Below, piece by piece: positions 1 to 11,888 of a DNA stretch of 64,000 nucleotides; within the stretch, counting starts at the first letter, position 1; the number at the start of each line of letters is the position of its first letter. Origin of the DNA: Deroplatys truncata (lineage: Eukaryota > Arthropoda > Insecta > Mantodea > Mantidae); the NCBI GenBank assembly GCA_030765065.1, contig CM060990.1:278903341-278967340 (forward strand). The letters run 5' to 3'. The notes under the pieces are model-generated. The model ran no database searches. It was not told where the DNA came from and saw only the letters and a program-made list of their open reading frames with translations. The position numbers were made by a program, and so were the translations under genes.

Positions 1-2640
1 TAAAACGTTCCCTTTGTTGCTCTTTTAATTAACACCGGTTAAAGAGCGATCATAAATAAAAACTCAATTGTTTTATTCCAGTAAAAGAAATGAAAGGTCT
101 CCTGTAAGAGACCTGTGATTGTTTAGACATGCAATGTCTAAAGCGGTATTGAATACCAGCGGGAAATCAAACGTTGAACTCAAGATAAAACATACAAGGG
201 CTTTCAAATCATGCATTCCTTTCTTAGAAAATATAAAGTATCGCGAAAATGTGTAAATAACTAAGGAGGAGACCTCAAAACATACCATATCGAAAGATAT
301 GTTGAGCATTCTAGCAGAGAGATCGAAACTTTGGGAAGACTTCAAATATAAATTTGATATTCGTTTTAAAATTTGTTTCATAGACGCACACCAGTGGTGT
401 TCGAGAAATTCAACACTGAGTTATTCAATTGTACACCCATTGCAGTATATGCTGTATACCCCTCTGAAGATGGGTAAAGCAGGTCTCGGGATATTCCGCT
501 TTAAAAGAAGTTTCTCTCCCGAGAAGGTAACATCTCCCATATACAAGTGAATTCTTCAAATATAAATCTTGGGTGGATTTTTAGCAATACACGTATTCAA
601 AAGAATAGCCCCAGCCTTATACATGCAGGAAGATTTTCCCTACACACAGGTTAGCTTCATGACTCTGGGAATTCCTATGGTCTAAAAGTTACAGGATCCC
701 TACATCGCTCCAGGAAAATTAAATCAAGAGAAACAGTACTACCTTTTTTCGTTATTTTCAATATAAAATTGTAGTTAAATACTACATGCAATACGTCATT
801 TATAAATAAATAATGAAATATGGAGAGCATCCAAAAACAGGCAGGACAAGAAAACATTCACTTTGTTCTTCTTTTAATTAACGCTGGTTAAAGAGCGATC
901 ATAGATAAAACTCAATAGAAAGTGTATAAAGACACTCGATGTAAAATACAGAGGGCCTTCATGCATGCAGTCTTCGAGAAGTAAAATAAGATGAGTAGGG
1001 ACTTTAAAACAGATAATGATACAGCAAAAAGTCTCGCTCTAGATAAAGTACCCCACCAAGCTGCGCAAGCACGCCCGCGCGCTCTCTCTCTCCCTCCTTT
1101 GTTCTAGCACATCGCTGCAGTAATGTAATTACCGATTCATTGATATGGTATGTCGGAGACGCCAACGATTTATATAGTGGTTTACACTTACCTTGCAAAA
1201 TATGTTGTATACCCTTGGAGATAGTAATCCAGGGTCCGCACGGGAAATACTGTTTTTAAAAGGCAATCAGAGATGCATGTCTTTGCGACTTAATAGATGG
1301 GCCCCTAGCAGTATACTTGAGGAGAGATAACATCGCCCATATACCAGGGAATGCTTCAAATTTAACACTTGAGTGGGTTTTTATCAATACATGTATTCAA
1401 ACAATAGCCTGCGCGTTATATATGCAGGAAGATTTTTGCTAGACACATTAGCTCCACACTCTGGGAATTCCGGATGTCTAAAAATTACAGGAACCCTACA
1501 TCGCTCCAGGAAAGTTATATCAAGAGAAGCAATACTTTGTTTTTCGTTACTTTCACGCCAAAATTATAGTTAAATAATACATGCAATACGCTAGTTATAA
1601 ATAAATAATGAAATGTGAGCCCTCCTAAACTGACAGGGATAACAAACCAGAAATTTAAAATGTGGTGTATATTTGTGTATAATACCTGACGGAACAGGTG
1701 TATACAGGTTTAGACACGAACATTTGACATACATGGGCTTTCCGCATATCTAAAAATTATATGATCCCGCATCGCTTCAAGGTGATGATAAATAAATAGT
1801 AAGCTTCTCTGTGAGGTAGCGTGTCTACTGCACATTCGAGAGGTCCCGATTTTGAATCTCGGTTAGGTGAGTTACCGGATAAAGGCAAACCTTCCCATTA
1901 AGCGTCTTTATAAGCGCGTGTGTAATATATTTCCTAGGGATTATGGTGTATAGAGCGTGTATACAGAACACTGTTCTTACAGTCGTAACTATTGCAACTA
2001 TTCTCAAGTATTATTTCCTTCTTCGGTTTGGCAATTATTATTATTATCGTCAGTTTACTATTATTATTATCGTCAAGAAAGCTTGTTTGTTTATTCCACT
2101 TAAACAGACTGGTATTTCAGCCTCCATATCTAAAATATATAAGGCATTGCTTCAGGAAAATTATATCAAGTGAAACAATACCTCTTCTTCATTACTGACA
2201 CTAAAATTATTGTTAACTAATACATTCAATACCTTATTTATACAATCCTATGTATGAGGTTGGAGTTCCAGGTGATGGCATCACCGACACCAGTTACAAT
2301 CATATCATGATAGAATAACACTTTCATCGCAGACGGGTGCTTCAAATAAAATACTGGAGTAAATATTTTGGTAATGTAATAATAAACCATGAATTTTAAC
2401 AATGCATGTATTCCAAATATAATAGTCTAGCGTTATATACAGGAGAGTTTTTCCTACAGACATATTATCGTATAACGCAGGAATTCCACATAATTGGTTT
2501 AGATGCGTTTTATGAAATGCCCCCCCCCCCTGCGCGAGACTAGCTCCCCTACATGACTCCTAATCGAGGGGGGTGGAGTAGCCAATCAAAATCCGTGTAT
2601 TTTATACCGTCACGCCTATCGTCTACATTTTTATATGGGT
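1..2640 (+). repeat. Left repeat region (long TIR-like) of Polinton-like element A
   Basis: This AT-rich stretch has no credible gene. It is collinear with the left arm of the 17-kb palindrome between about 40.85 and 44.5 kb. Shared landmarks are the 'cgctggttaaagagcgatca' motif (about 880 and 40,920), the 'gataaagtacc' tandem unit (about 1,040), the 'gccaacgatttatatag' segment (about 1,160), a tRNA-like segment (about 1,850) and the promoter at its right edge. It resembles the 6.3-kb palindrome at about 340-470. I infer that it is the inner part of the element's left terminal repeat, whose outer end lies before base 1. Confidence 0.7.
1810..2065 (+). repeat. SINE-like tRNA-derived repeat, family 2 (copy 1)
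   Basis: It has a tRNA-like head with a B-box-like stretch (gatttTGAATCTCgg), a body containing 'cccattaagcgtctttata' and 'atttcctagg..ttatggtgtatag', and an ATT-rich tail. Four related copies lie in the arms of the 17-kb palindrome (about 42.58, 43.67, 52.0 and 53.2 kb), so this copy probably belongs to the shared terminal module. Confidence 0.5.
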
Positions 2641-2754
2641 AAAGAGAGATATATTAGACTGCTTCACCTGAAATTCTTACAGTTTCTCGATTGACATCGT
2701 CAAGTTAAGACCTCTTCAGGCTTTACTTTGCACCGTGAAATCCCATCAAACACC
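2590..2754 (+). promoter_or_regulatory. TATA-type promoter and 5' UTR of element A polymerase gene
   Basis: A TATA-like 'gatatattaga' at about 2,648 is followed roughly 100 bp later by the ATG at 2,755. The same block recurs with 'gatataaaaga' at 44,500 and, on the minus strand, at about 51.46 kb. In all three places it precedes an ATG-nnn-GGTAAGT first exon. Conservation of spacing, of the 'ctcttcag.ctttac' 5' UTR and of the splice donor across three elements supports a real RNA polymerase II promoter. Confidence 0.6.
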
Positions 2755-2761
2755 ATGGCTG

Positions 2762-3422
2762 GTAAGTTGTAAAGAACACTTTATTTACTTTCAAAGTTAT
2801 CTTATTACACTCTGCAGGCAATTTATGCATGTGTTACTTCTTGTTTTACAATGTCAGACATTAGTCTGCAAATAGGTGAACATTCTGCAGTTAATTCTGC
2901 GCGAATTTCATTTTCTCAAAATGCAGACAGTTTAGTTAAGTATTCATTTTTAAGCAGACGTATTATCCTAAGGGTTTGAATACGGAATTTCACCGAGTGA
3001 ATTATATTCATTTCTAGAGAAAAATAGAATTATTTGAATAACTCCCATGTTGAATAATAAATGTTCTTTATATGCAATAGAAATTTCTTCCGAGGGCGAC
3101 CGCCGGGAATCGATCCCGGACCTCCAGATTGCGCGCATCCCGCGATACATCGATTGAACATTCTTCAGTTAATAGCTATTTAGACATGTTTCATTTCCCT
3201 AACGCATTCATTTAGTGAAAACTTTCATTTTGTTTCCATTGTGTAAAAAGAGGTATAGTTTTGTATAATAAATGTTCTTTATTTGCAATAGAAAATTTTC
3301 TTCTGAATTAAATACATCGACATTTTCGTGTATGCAAGCTATTCGCAATAAACTAAATTAACTTAATAATATAGCTTTTTTCCAAAAAATAAAATCTAAC
3401 AAGTAATTTCTTATGCTTCCAG
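2762..3422 (+). other. Intron 1 of element A polymerase, with tRNA-like fragment
   Basis: The donor GTAAGT at 2,762 and the acceptor TTCCAG at 3,417-3,422 bound this AT-rich segment. On the minus strand 3,088-3,150 carries a tRNA-like B-box (GGGATCGATTCCCGG), probably a SINE fragment. It lies between two direct copies of 'aataaatgttcttta' (about 3,055 and 3,266), so the fragment may have arrived by insertion or duplication. Confidence 0.5.
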
Positions 3423-3921
3423 CATTCAGATCTGCTAATGTAGCCGAAGCGTCCGATCTTCACAGATGTGCTTATGGCTCATGCATGCAGCAGCCGTCAA
3501 TGGTAACAATTATTCAACATTTTATGAAGATATTGTTCACATGCTATACTATTATTATTTCATAGAGTGGACCTTATTTCGGGACGGGATTCACTCAACA
3601 CGCGACCGCTGCACCAGCACCGGCTCCACCAGGCTGCCATGCCTTCCAGGCACCAAATCATCAGGGATAGGGCCCTACCCCATGCATGCAGCAACCACCG
3701 AATAGTAAGAATTCTTCAGTGTTTTATTATCATCTTGTACACATGCTATACTATTATTATTGTTATTATTATTAATACCACTATTATTCCAGTGAGTGGA
3801 GTTTATTTTGGGACGGGTCCTATTCAAAACGCCACCGCTGCAGCATCCACCATCCATGCCTTCCGGGCACCAAATCATCATGGATGGAGCTCTGCCCCAT
3901 ACATGCAGCAACTACCGAATG
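3423..3921 (+). repeat. Tandemly duplicated small exons in the polymerase 5' region
   Basis: Two exons (3,566-3,704 and 3,793-3,921) are copies of one another. Each encodes YFGTG near the start, ATAA in the middle, APNH.G toward the end and CMQQ/YMQQ-P just before the donor. Exon 3,423-3,502 ends with the same CMQQP block, so it is a partial third copy. Introns between them share the 'gtaa.aattcttcagtgttttattat' type start and a TTATTATTAT tract. An in-frame TAG (3,668-3,670) sits where the sister exon has TGG, so it is a later mutation. The encoded segment is Ala/Pro/Gln-rich and matches no domain I know. Confidence 0.65.
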
Positions 3922-6900
3922 GTAATAATTCTTCAGTGTTTTAAACAATTAATGTAACAAATCATATTAACGTCTTTTACATATGCTATACCATTACTCT
4001 TATTCCAGGAAATATTCTGGCGGACGAGGGATGCCAGTCCATGGAGATTGCAACACAGAGCTCCGCGTCGCACGAGAAGGTTGATGAAGTCGCAACCGCT
4101 GCACCGTCAGCCTCCTCATTACCCTACATGCCTGTGGAACTTGTACCCGATGCAGCGTCAACCTCGTCATCACCCAACGTAATAGATGAAACCGCTGCAC
4201 CGTCACCCTCCTTATCGTCCAATTATTCAACACCCGCGAACGCAGGAGAAGACAGGTATCGGACGGAAGCGACTAACACACCATTAAAATCCAGGGTTAG
4301 TGCTAGCAATTGTCAGGGTCTGGAATGCAAGACCATCCAATCGGCATTCAAGGGACATTTTTTTAATAGTAGGATAGAAAATACATTAGAAGTACTTGAC
4401 CACAGAGTCTTTTTAGATGAGTGCAAGGAGCTTATTATTAAATAAGTGGAAAACGTTCTTCAGAAAAGCAGGTGTGGCTTGAAAATGAATTGCTCCCTGG
4501 AACTTAAATATTTAATCTATAAACCTAAGGAGGAGGAGGCGCTCGTTTCCTCCTTTAACTCTAAGCCCGTGCTGATACTTCCGTCAAGCGACGTCAATAA
4601 GATCTTTCCTTCAATTGCGGGGGATATTTTAGAAAACATTTCCAAATTAAGGGGGGAGGTTCATCAAAATCCTGTTTTTCCATACCTGGCCTGGTAATTA
4701 GCTCTACACACTATGATCCTCTACATGCAGCATCAGATGTTGAATTGCCTCTGAAAATCAAGAAAAAACATGCAGTGATAATCATCAAGAATAAGGACAA
4801 CTTCTGCTTCGCATGGTGCATGCTAGCTTCTAAATAACCTGCGAAGAAAGATGAATGTAGAACCACAGTATACCCCTTTGAAATGCAGAATAATGGAGTA
4901 TCTATTTGTGTTTGGTATAGAGGGGAATGAGAAGATTATTTCTCTATACCAATCAGCTGAAAACAAGCAACACCACGTCAATCTACTGTACATTGCACAG
5001 GAGGATAGGTCGCACTACTGCCTGATTAATGATTTGTCCAGACTGGTAAGCAACCAGACGACGAAGAACCATCGAAGAATTTGGGCGTGTGAGGCATGTC
5101 TCAGGAGGTGTGCCAATGAAAATTCGCTGGAAGCACATACATTAAGATGTGGAAAATGCCAGCTACTTAAAATGCCTCAAAAGAATGACTGCATTGAATT
5201 TAAGGCATTCTCCAAAAGCGTTCCTGTACCTTTTCTCATATATGCTGACATTGAATCTGTTCTGGCAAAGGTCCACTCTTGCGAGCTCTCCATCAACTCG
5301 AGCTGGACCCGAGCCATTCAAGAACATGAAGCGATCTCTATTGCCTTAAAGCTGGTATGTAGACGTGACAAGACATTTTCGAAATTCTTTCTCTTCAGCG
5401 GTATAAATGCCATTGATGACTTCTTCAAACAATTAAAATCAATTGCTGATGATGTCATCGATGTGTATTCTAATGCTAAACCTATGGATCTATCCCCTTA
5501 AGAGCAACAGTATTTCAATAATGCCTCTGAATGTCGTATATGCCTTGGCGCTGTTACTATGAGTTATTTGCACTTTAGGGATCACGATCACGTGACTGGG
5601 GAATAACTGGGTGCTGCTCATAATAGATGCAATTTGAATAGAAAGGTCCCTGATTTCATACCGATCTTCTTACATTGCCTATCTATTTATGACAGTCACT
5701 TCCTGATAAGGCACCTGTCATATGATAATAAACCCACATGTGCATAGCTAAAAGTGGTGAAAGGTACCTAGCGTTCAGCAAAAGGTACAGGGACATCAGC
5801 TTTAGGTTTCTGGACAGCTTTAAGCTTCTTGACGACAGTTATCCAACCTGGCTTACATGCTCGAGGAGAGTGACTTTAATATAACCAGGGCAGAATATCC
5901 TGTTGAAGAGCATTTTAAGCTGGCAACAAGCAAGATGATATTCCCCATGACTATATGTCAAGCTTTGAAAAGCTTGAGGAAACAGCTCTACCCCGAAGGA
6001 GGTGTTCTTCAGCAATCTACAAGGCAGTCACATCACCGACGAGGAATACAGGCATGCTGTAAAAGTCTGAGATACCTTTAATATCCGGAATCTCGGGGAA
6101 TACAGTGACCTATATCTAAAAACAGATATGCTACTCTTGGGGGATATTTTTGAAAAGTTTCGAGATCTCATCCCGGGAGTGTATAAACATGACCCAGCAT
6201 GGTTTTATACACTACCAGGACTTGCCTTTGACGCAATTTTGAAGACAACAAAGGCGAAACTTTCTTTAATATCCGACAAAGGCATGCTGGGGTTTTCGAG
6301 TCGGGTATTAGAGGTGGACTGTGCACTGTGGTGAAGGGATACTACAAAGCTAACCACAGGTACATGTCCAGCTTTGACCAGCATGCACCTGTTACGCACC
6401 TGTCATATTGGGACATAAAAACCTTATACGGTGCCTCAATGATATCCACCCTCCCTTATAAAATCCTAAAATGGATCACCAAGGAAGAGATTTCCTGGAC
6501 ATCAAAGAAGATTCGGAGACAGGCTATGTGCTAGTAGTATATATCGAATACCCTGACCATATCCACGACGCCCGTAACGAGCTTCTGTTCTGCCCACAGA
6601 GCGCGACATCACCGAATGGAAAATACAAGAAGTTTCTCTCAGCATTAGGTAATAAAAGCAAATATGTCTTGCACTACAGGTAATGCAGCAGTGTATCGAG
6701 TAGGGTCTAACTGTGAGACATATTCATAGGGTGGTGTTCTACGACCAGTCTAACTGGCTAAAGATCTATATCGACGTTAATACAGAAAAGAGAGCTAAAA
6801 AAATAAAAATTTGGACAACACCTCTGGGAAAAGATCAATAATGCTCTATACGGGAAATTCATAGAGAATTGGAAGTACATAGGAAGTACACTGATTTAAA

Positions 6901-7623
6901 GCTGGTTAGCAAATGGGAACAGGCAAAAAAGTTCGCATTCGAAGAAAACCTTGTAGGCATCGAAATGGGCAGGGAGGAGATGCATATGAATAAGCCAATC
7001 TACATTGGGCATGTAATTTTTGAACTTTCTAAATTTATAATCCATGATTTTTTATAATGTAATGTAACCAAATGTGAAAGACTTGCTGCTGAATCACATG
7101 GATACAAACTCATTCATTTTTGAAACGAGTTCTGATATCTATGAATTTATCAGGGAGAACCCACAGCATTTTGACACCTCAAACTTCGAAAAAGGTAATA
7201 CATATAGCACTCAGCAAGCCAACAAGAAAGATATTGGCTTGTTCAAAAATGAATTGGGCTGCGTGGCTATGGAAGTGTATATCAGTATCAGAGCAAAATT
7301 ATATGCATACAGATACAGCGGACAGACTATAAAGATAGTAAAGGCCATCACCAGAACGGATATCGAGAAAGTAGATATCGGTCAATATTTTGAATGCTTG
7401 AAGGCTCATAGCAAGAAAATTTATTCACTCCAAAAAACATTTCGTAGAAAAACCACAAAATTACCACTATTGAAACAAACAAATTGGCGTTGAAGTGAGG
7501 TGACGACCAGAGGAAGCTGATAGACACCAACTATAAGACTCTAGCCTGGGGCCATTATTACCTCAAAGCTGACGATTTCTAGTGACTATCCTTGTAAAAA
7601 TGTAATTGTTGTGTAAAAAGAGA

Positions 7624-8085
7624 TTTCTAATGTATGAGGGATTTTTATGTATTACTTTTCCCTCGAATGATTTTAATATTGTATATAGTTTTATATTCAT
7701 TTCAAATGTGCGAGAGTTTTTTGTGTATTACTTTTCCCTCTGATGATTTTAATATTCTATATAGTTTTATATTCATTTCAAATGTGTGAGTTTTTTTGTG
7801 TATTACTTTTTCCTCTGAGGATTTTAATATTGTATATAGCTTTATATTCATTTCAAGTGTGTGAGGGTTTTTATGAATTACTTTTCCCTTCTATGATTTT
7901 AATATTGTATATAGTTTTATATTTATTTCAAATATGTGTGAGGGTTTTCGATATATTACTTTTCCCTCTGATTTTTTCTTAATGTTGTATATATATATAT
8001 ATATATATATAATTATAATATTGCATATTTATATCAGAATATGAGGATTTTTTGTATAATACTTTTCCCTAAAAAAGATAGTATG
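7624..8085. repeat. Tandem repeat of about 77 bp downstream of polymerase A
   Basis: There are five to six degenerate copies of an AT-rich unit containing 'tattacttttccctctgat' and 'attttaatattgtatatag', followed by a (TA)n tract near 7,988-8,011. No gene is seen. The array lies in the convergent gap between the polymerase (+) and integrase (-), where 3' ends of both transcripts would fall. The equivalent gap in element B (15.19-15.93 kb) also holds AT-rich repeats. Confidence 0.7.
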
Positions 8086-8256
8086 AAGGATTTTTAAAAT
8101 AAGAAACATAGTAATGATTTTTACACTCATAAAGCACTAGTCTTTATTAATTCTTCACACATTACACCAAATCCTTTTTATCAATACATTCAGTATCTGC
8201 AAAACCATAGCACTTTACAAGAACTTTGTTTGCACGTTTACGTATAACCTTTTCTA

Positions 8257-9395
8257 CTAAATATGTGTTAGGATAGTTAGACTTTTTAGCTGATGTCCAT
8301 AGAAGGCACCTTTTATCACCTCACCATACCTATACTTTAGTGTGTATGTTGTAAGCTTGGTACGATTCACACGAAAAACTTCGAGGATTTCAACCCTCCA
8401 GTTACATTCAAAACTCTTTTCAAAATGTCCTTTATGTTTAGATTTCCTGATATAATCACCAACACTGAAATTCCTTACAACCTTCTTCTCTCTTCGTTCT
8501 TGATTATTATTATTATGTCGTCCTCCGTGGACTAGTGGTACCGTGCTAGCCTCTGGTTCCCAAGGTCGCGGGTTCAAACCCGGCGGAGGGCGATGGATTT
8601 TTTCGGGCGTAAAAATCGTTAGCACGGCTTCCTTCGGAAGGGAAGTAAAGCCGGTGGTCCCGTGTCGTAGATTTACGGCACGTAAAAGAACCTCAAGCCT
8701 GATAAAGAGGCCTCTGAGCAAAATTACAGGTGTTTCACGCCCAATATAGAATGGGACGCTAAGAACCATAGTAGTTAAAGAGCGTCCATAAATAAAAAAC
8801 TCAATTTAATTTCGTTCTTGATTATAATTATACACAGTCAGAAGATGACCGTTGTTTTTCACTTCATTAGGCTTTATGCGAATAGTCGAATGAAAAGTAT
8901 CATTGTACTTTACAATGATTCTATTTAAAAGGTGTAGCCACTTGTAAGAGCCTTGGACTAAAAACTCTCACTACATCATATTCAGGTTTGAATTAAAAGT
9001 TCAACAGCTGCAGACATCACATTGGTATATGTGCTGTATTCGTTAATATTATAATTTAACATTAATCATTGAAAGCACCTGTTATAAAATTCTTCCCTGT
9101 TCTCACTTTGAATATTCCTGGGTTGGGCATCCATTTCTTGTAATATACACTCTATAGTCTTTGCAACATTAACTCCGCCCTTCTCCTTTAAGGGCTTTGC
9201 ATATGCAATTTTGTAGTAAAAGTTGATTGCGATCAGAATGTATTTGAAATTTTTGTTCACTCTTGCATAGGGTATCATTTCAATCAAATAAATTTGTATT
9301 TGATCATTCAGACCTTTGCTGATAATTTTATGTCCTAAATAGTTCCTCCTGACCGATCCATGAAGCTCTCTGGCGATATACTGTTTGGCGGTCAT
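8257..9395 (-). pseudogene. Retrovirus-like integrase of element A, split by a SINE
   Basis: This is a DDE-type integrase relic that would insert the element into host DNA. The start ATG (9,393-9,395) overlaps the stop of the upstream domain X gene as ATGA. The N-terminal half is readable to about 9,066: ARELHGSVRRN, KIISKGLND, EMIPYARVNKNFKYI. The position expected to hold the first catalytic Asp (family pattern ADLVEM) reads IYLIEM, and the second (DNG) reads SENR. A SINE (8,508-8,810) interrupts the C-terminal chromodomain-like part (FSVGDYIR...NWRVEI). It is a second, more damaged copy of the integrase at 15.9-16.8 kb. Confidence 0.88.
8508..8810 (+). mobile_element. tRNA-derived SINE (family 1), full-length with target duplication
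   Basis: The SINE has A-box-like TGGACTAGTGGT and B-box GGTTCAAACCC in a tRNA-like head, a body with 'cttccttcggaagggaagta' and 'cgtgtcgtagatttacggc', and a tail ending 'cataaataaaaaactcaa'. It is bounded by an exact 15-bp direct repeat, TTCGTTCTTGATTAT, at 8,493-8,507 and 8,811-8,825. Removing it rejoins the integrase reading frame, so it landed after the element was in place. Confidence 0.9.
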
Positions 9396-10147
9396 GCTAT
9401 AATTTTAAAAGCTTTCAACTCTCGGATAATTTCCTCAATATCTTGGGTGTGGCTATTATTACCTGCGCCCCTCGAAGCAATAAGTAGCCTCAGTTTGTTC
9501 ACTAATGTGTTAGGATTTCTCCAGAAAACGTAGTCAACCTCCTTATCAGGTTTATGGTCCTTCCATACCAGTCCTAGACCTGTATCTTTATTGAGCAGGG
9601 GATGTATTGTATTCTTGTATTTATACGATTTACCAGATCTCAAACGACCATGCTGGTGTAGCCACTTCTATGAAGAAAAGTGCTTTTCAGAATCTTAGCG
9701 TACGTCTCCAAGACTTCACTGGTGTATGCAGACATTTGAGGTGCTCGCTTAAAGATGAGTTCCTTCAAACTAGCGGTAGACCTATAAGTTTAATCACCTA
9801 TCAATATTTGATTATTTATAAAATGAATATCTTTATTTCCAAGCATATAACTACCAGCCTGATATCTCACACCGTACAATGTATCAATACGATCCATGTC
9901 TTTTGAGCGACGTTGTTGAAGGTAAGTAGAAATACTGGCAGATTTGTAATCTTCATACTTGACGGTCTTTGCAGTCAACCCCCGTTGAGTATCGAAAATA
10001 TCCTTGAGTTGTCGGTAACGGATTTCAAAGCTTCGTAATGACATGCTGAGCCTCAAACTTCAGACCTTTTAGAGCTCTCAGTTTTTCTTTTATATCCCTG
10101 GTATGCTCGGCTGCAGACTCTTTATGTCTAATGCTTTCACTATCCAT
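9392..10147 (-). pseudogene. Domain X protein of element A (uncharacterised Polinton-associated protein)
   Basis: The start MDSESIR at 10,147 matches the better-preserved copy at 17,546. It is followed by a charged helical stretch, a core with GVRY, ILIGD and LKELIFK, then LETYAKILK and a C-terminal RLLIASRGAGNN...EEIIRELK ending at the integrase overlap. A similar GV...IG...G(L)xELI..K...L..Y..IL protein is widespread in arthropod repeats. That family link is from memory and its function is unknown. Stop codons and at least one frameshift (about 9,640) disrupt it. Confidence 0.65.
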
Positions 10148-10149
10148 CT

Positions 10150-11601
10150 TACAAATGATGTGAAAATGGACGATTACCTTTAATTTATAGTCTGCGTCCA
10201 GCTTGAGTTCTCAACGTGTCGATAGCGTTAGCTAATATCTCTATCGAAGTTCTGAGTTGTTCGATTTGTTTCTTATCTTCCTGCGTAAGTGTCTTGAAAG
10301 CCTGAGCAAAGATTGCTGTATTAGCGTACTGGCTTCTGACCGATTCTTCTAGACTTGTCATTTGTTGCATATAATTTTTGCAGGTGTCCATCATCATGTT
10401 TAAGTTTTCCTCCAATTTCTTAGTTTATCATTGAGAGAATCGGTTTTGAGAGCATTCAAAACCTCTGTCTTTAGCTGCTTGACTGAATTCTCTATATCTG
10501 AAACTCGTCTAATTCATAACTTTTCTAAATTACTCATTTTCTGATTACAAAGGTTCTGAGGATATCTTTTTTCTCTATCAAGCTCCGTGGTAACTTGTTT
10601 AATAGAGACCGTTATAGAATCTGTCCCGTCTTTTGTAGAAGTTTTCAGAGAGCCCACTTTACCCGCAGTTTTATTCGAATTTGCTGTGATGTCTTGCAGC
10701 TCCTTACCTATTTGAGTCACGATTTCCTTTGGCATGTGTTGGTTTAATTGTTGCATATCACGTTTTAGAGTGTTCAAAGACTCAGTCTTTAATTGTTTGA
10801 TTGTTTCGTCCAGACATGAAATTTCTCTATTTGTTAATTTGTCCAAATTATTTATTTTCTCATTACATATACCTTGGATGACTGTTTTCTCTCTTTCCAC
10901 TACCTCTGCTGTTGTTTAATAGAAGTCAGTAGGGAATCTGTCCTTTCCTTTGTTGAAATTGTTAAAGCATCCAGTTGCTCCGCAGTTTCATTCAAATTTG
11001 CATTGACACCTTGCAGTTTCCTGTCTATTTGCATTCCATTTTCCGTTGGCAAGAACCTGTTTAACTGCTGTCGCGTCTCGTTTGAGTTCCTAATGATCAC
11101 ACCTCTAGCATATCTTTTATTTACAGCATCCATATCTCTAAGAGGGTCTGCTATATCAATGATTATCTTCTCCCCGAATACAACGTTACCATTATCATCT
11201 GTCAACTGCGTCCTTGAATTGAAATATACAGTGATGAATCTTTTATTCACATCATTGTCCTGAACAGGATCTAGCAATACCTTCAATCTAACTTTATCGA
11301 TCACGATGTTATTTTCCTTATCCCTCTTGAGAACATATCTTGAAATCAATTTATCGATCATGGTCCTAGCCTTAACCTCAACATTGCTAGCAGCTTGCTT
11401 AGAGAAATCGCGCACCCTAATTTCGAGGGCATTCAATAAATTCTTATTAGATGCATCATGATTATCTTCAGGATCGTGAACATTGCACAATCCCTTATTC
11501 CTGAATTGATAGTGTCCCTTGACATCTCTATTTATGAAAAAACGACCAAACACTCTTCTAGCTGGAGCAGTTTTCTGAGAACCGAACCTGTCGATGCTCA
11601 T
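10150..11601 (-). pseudogene. Fibre-like structural protein of element A with duplicated coiled-coil shaft
   Basis: It starts MSIDRFGSQ, followed by 'GHYQFRNKGLCNVHDPEDNHD' style segments. The pattern (N/D)V.DP...(D)A.NK recurs at least three times, as in viral fibre-type proteins. The rest is Gln/Lys/Leu-rich coiled coil. Two successive units of roughly 105 residues resemble each other, each with SIKQ...REK...CN.K..NL.KL...IKQLKTE, so the shaft was internally duplicated. The gene is broken at about 10,900 and 10,514. I infer a virion spike or fibre; no receptor-binding function can be shown. Confidence 0.6.
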
Positions 11602-11607
11602 GATTAT

Positions 11608-11888
11608 CTACGATTGGTCATTTTCTTTTTTGACGAGTTTAATATATACATCAAAACCGCTTCTATATCGTCCTTCATTTATGTGAAGTTCTAGAACTAT
11701 CACAACAAAGGGTCTTCCTTTTGATACACTCTCCCAAACACTCTTACATAGATCTTGAAATTCATTGTAGGTCATGTGGGTATTTACATAATCTTCGTAA
11801 ATATCCTTCAAGTTCAAATTATCTTGCCTGTAGAGTATTATCGTGTTTGAATTATCGCGAATTAAATGTTTTGGAACTTTAGCCGTAT
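11608..11888 (-). pseudogene. C-terminal fragment of FtsK/HerA-type packaging ATPase, element A
   Basis: About 90 residues align with the C-terminal part of the ATPase at 18.68-19.38 kb: PKHLIRDN, NLNLK(D/H)IY, VWES.S.GRPF, GR(Y)..GFDVYIK. The stop lies just before the fibre start at 11,601. Walker A and B are missing because the segment ends at the junction with element B sequence near 11.89 kb. Confidence 0.75.

Larger units (their letters stand above)
2755..7582 (+). pseudogene. Protein-primed type DNA polymerase B of element A (decayed, spliced 5' end)
   Basis: This is a relic of the Polinton family-B DNA polymerase, which replicates the element from terminal proteins. Exon 1 (2,755-2,761) ends at GTAAGT. 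Exons at 3,423-3,502, 3,566-3,704 and 3,793-3,921 join in frame to the long exon from 4,009. Later landmarks in order are the N-terminal 'FLDECKELI' region, a 'DNFCFAWCM' block, exonuclease motif I (YADIES, about 5,240), a Cys/His zinc-binding block (C..C..HDH), exonuclease II with NLN and YDSH, motif A (YWDIKTLYGASM, about 6,405), a motif B remnant (about 6,845) and motif C as DTNS instead of DTDS (about 7,095). The C-terminal 'AWGHYYL' ends at a TAG. Stops at 3,668, 4,443, 4,695 and 5,499 and several frameshifts show it is dead. Confidence 0.9.
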
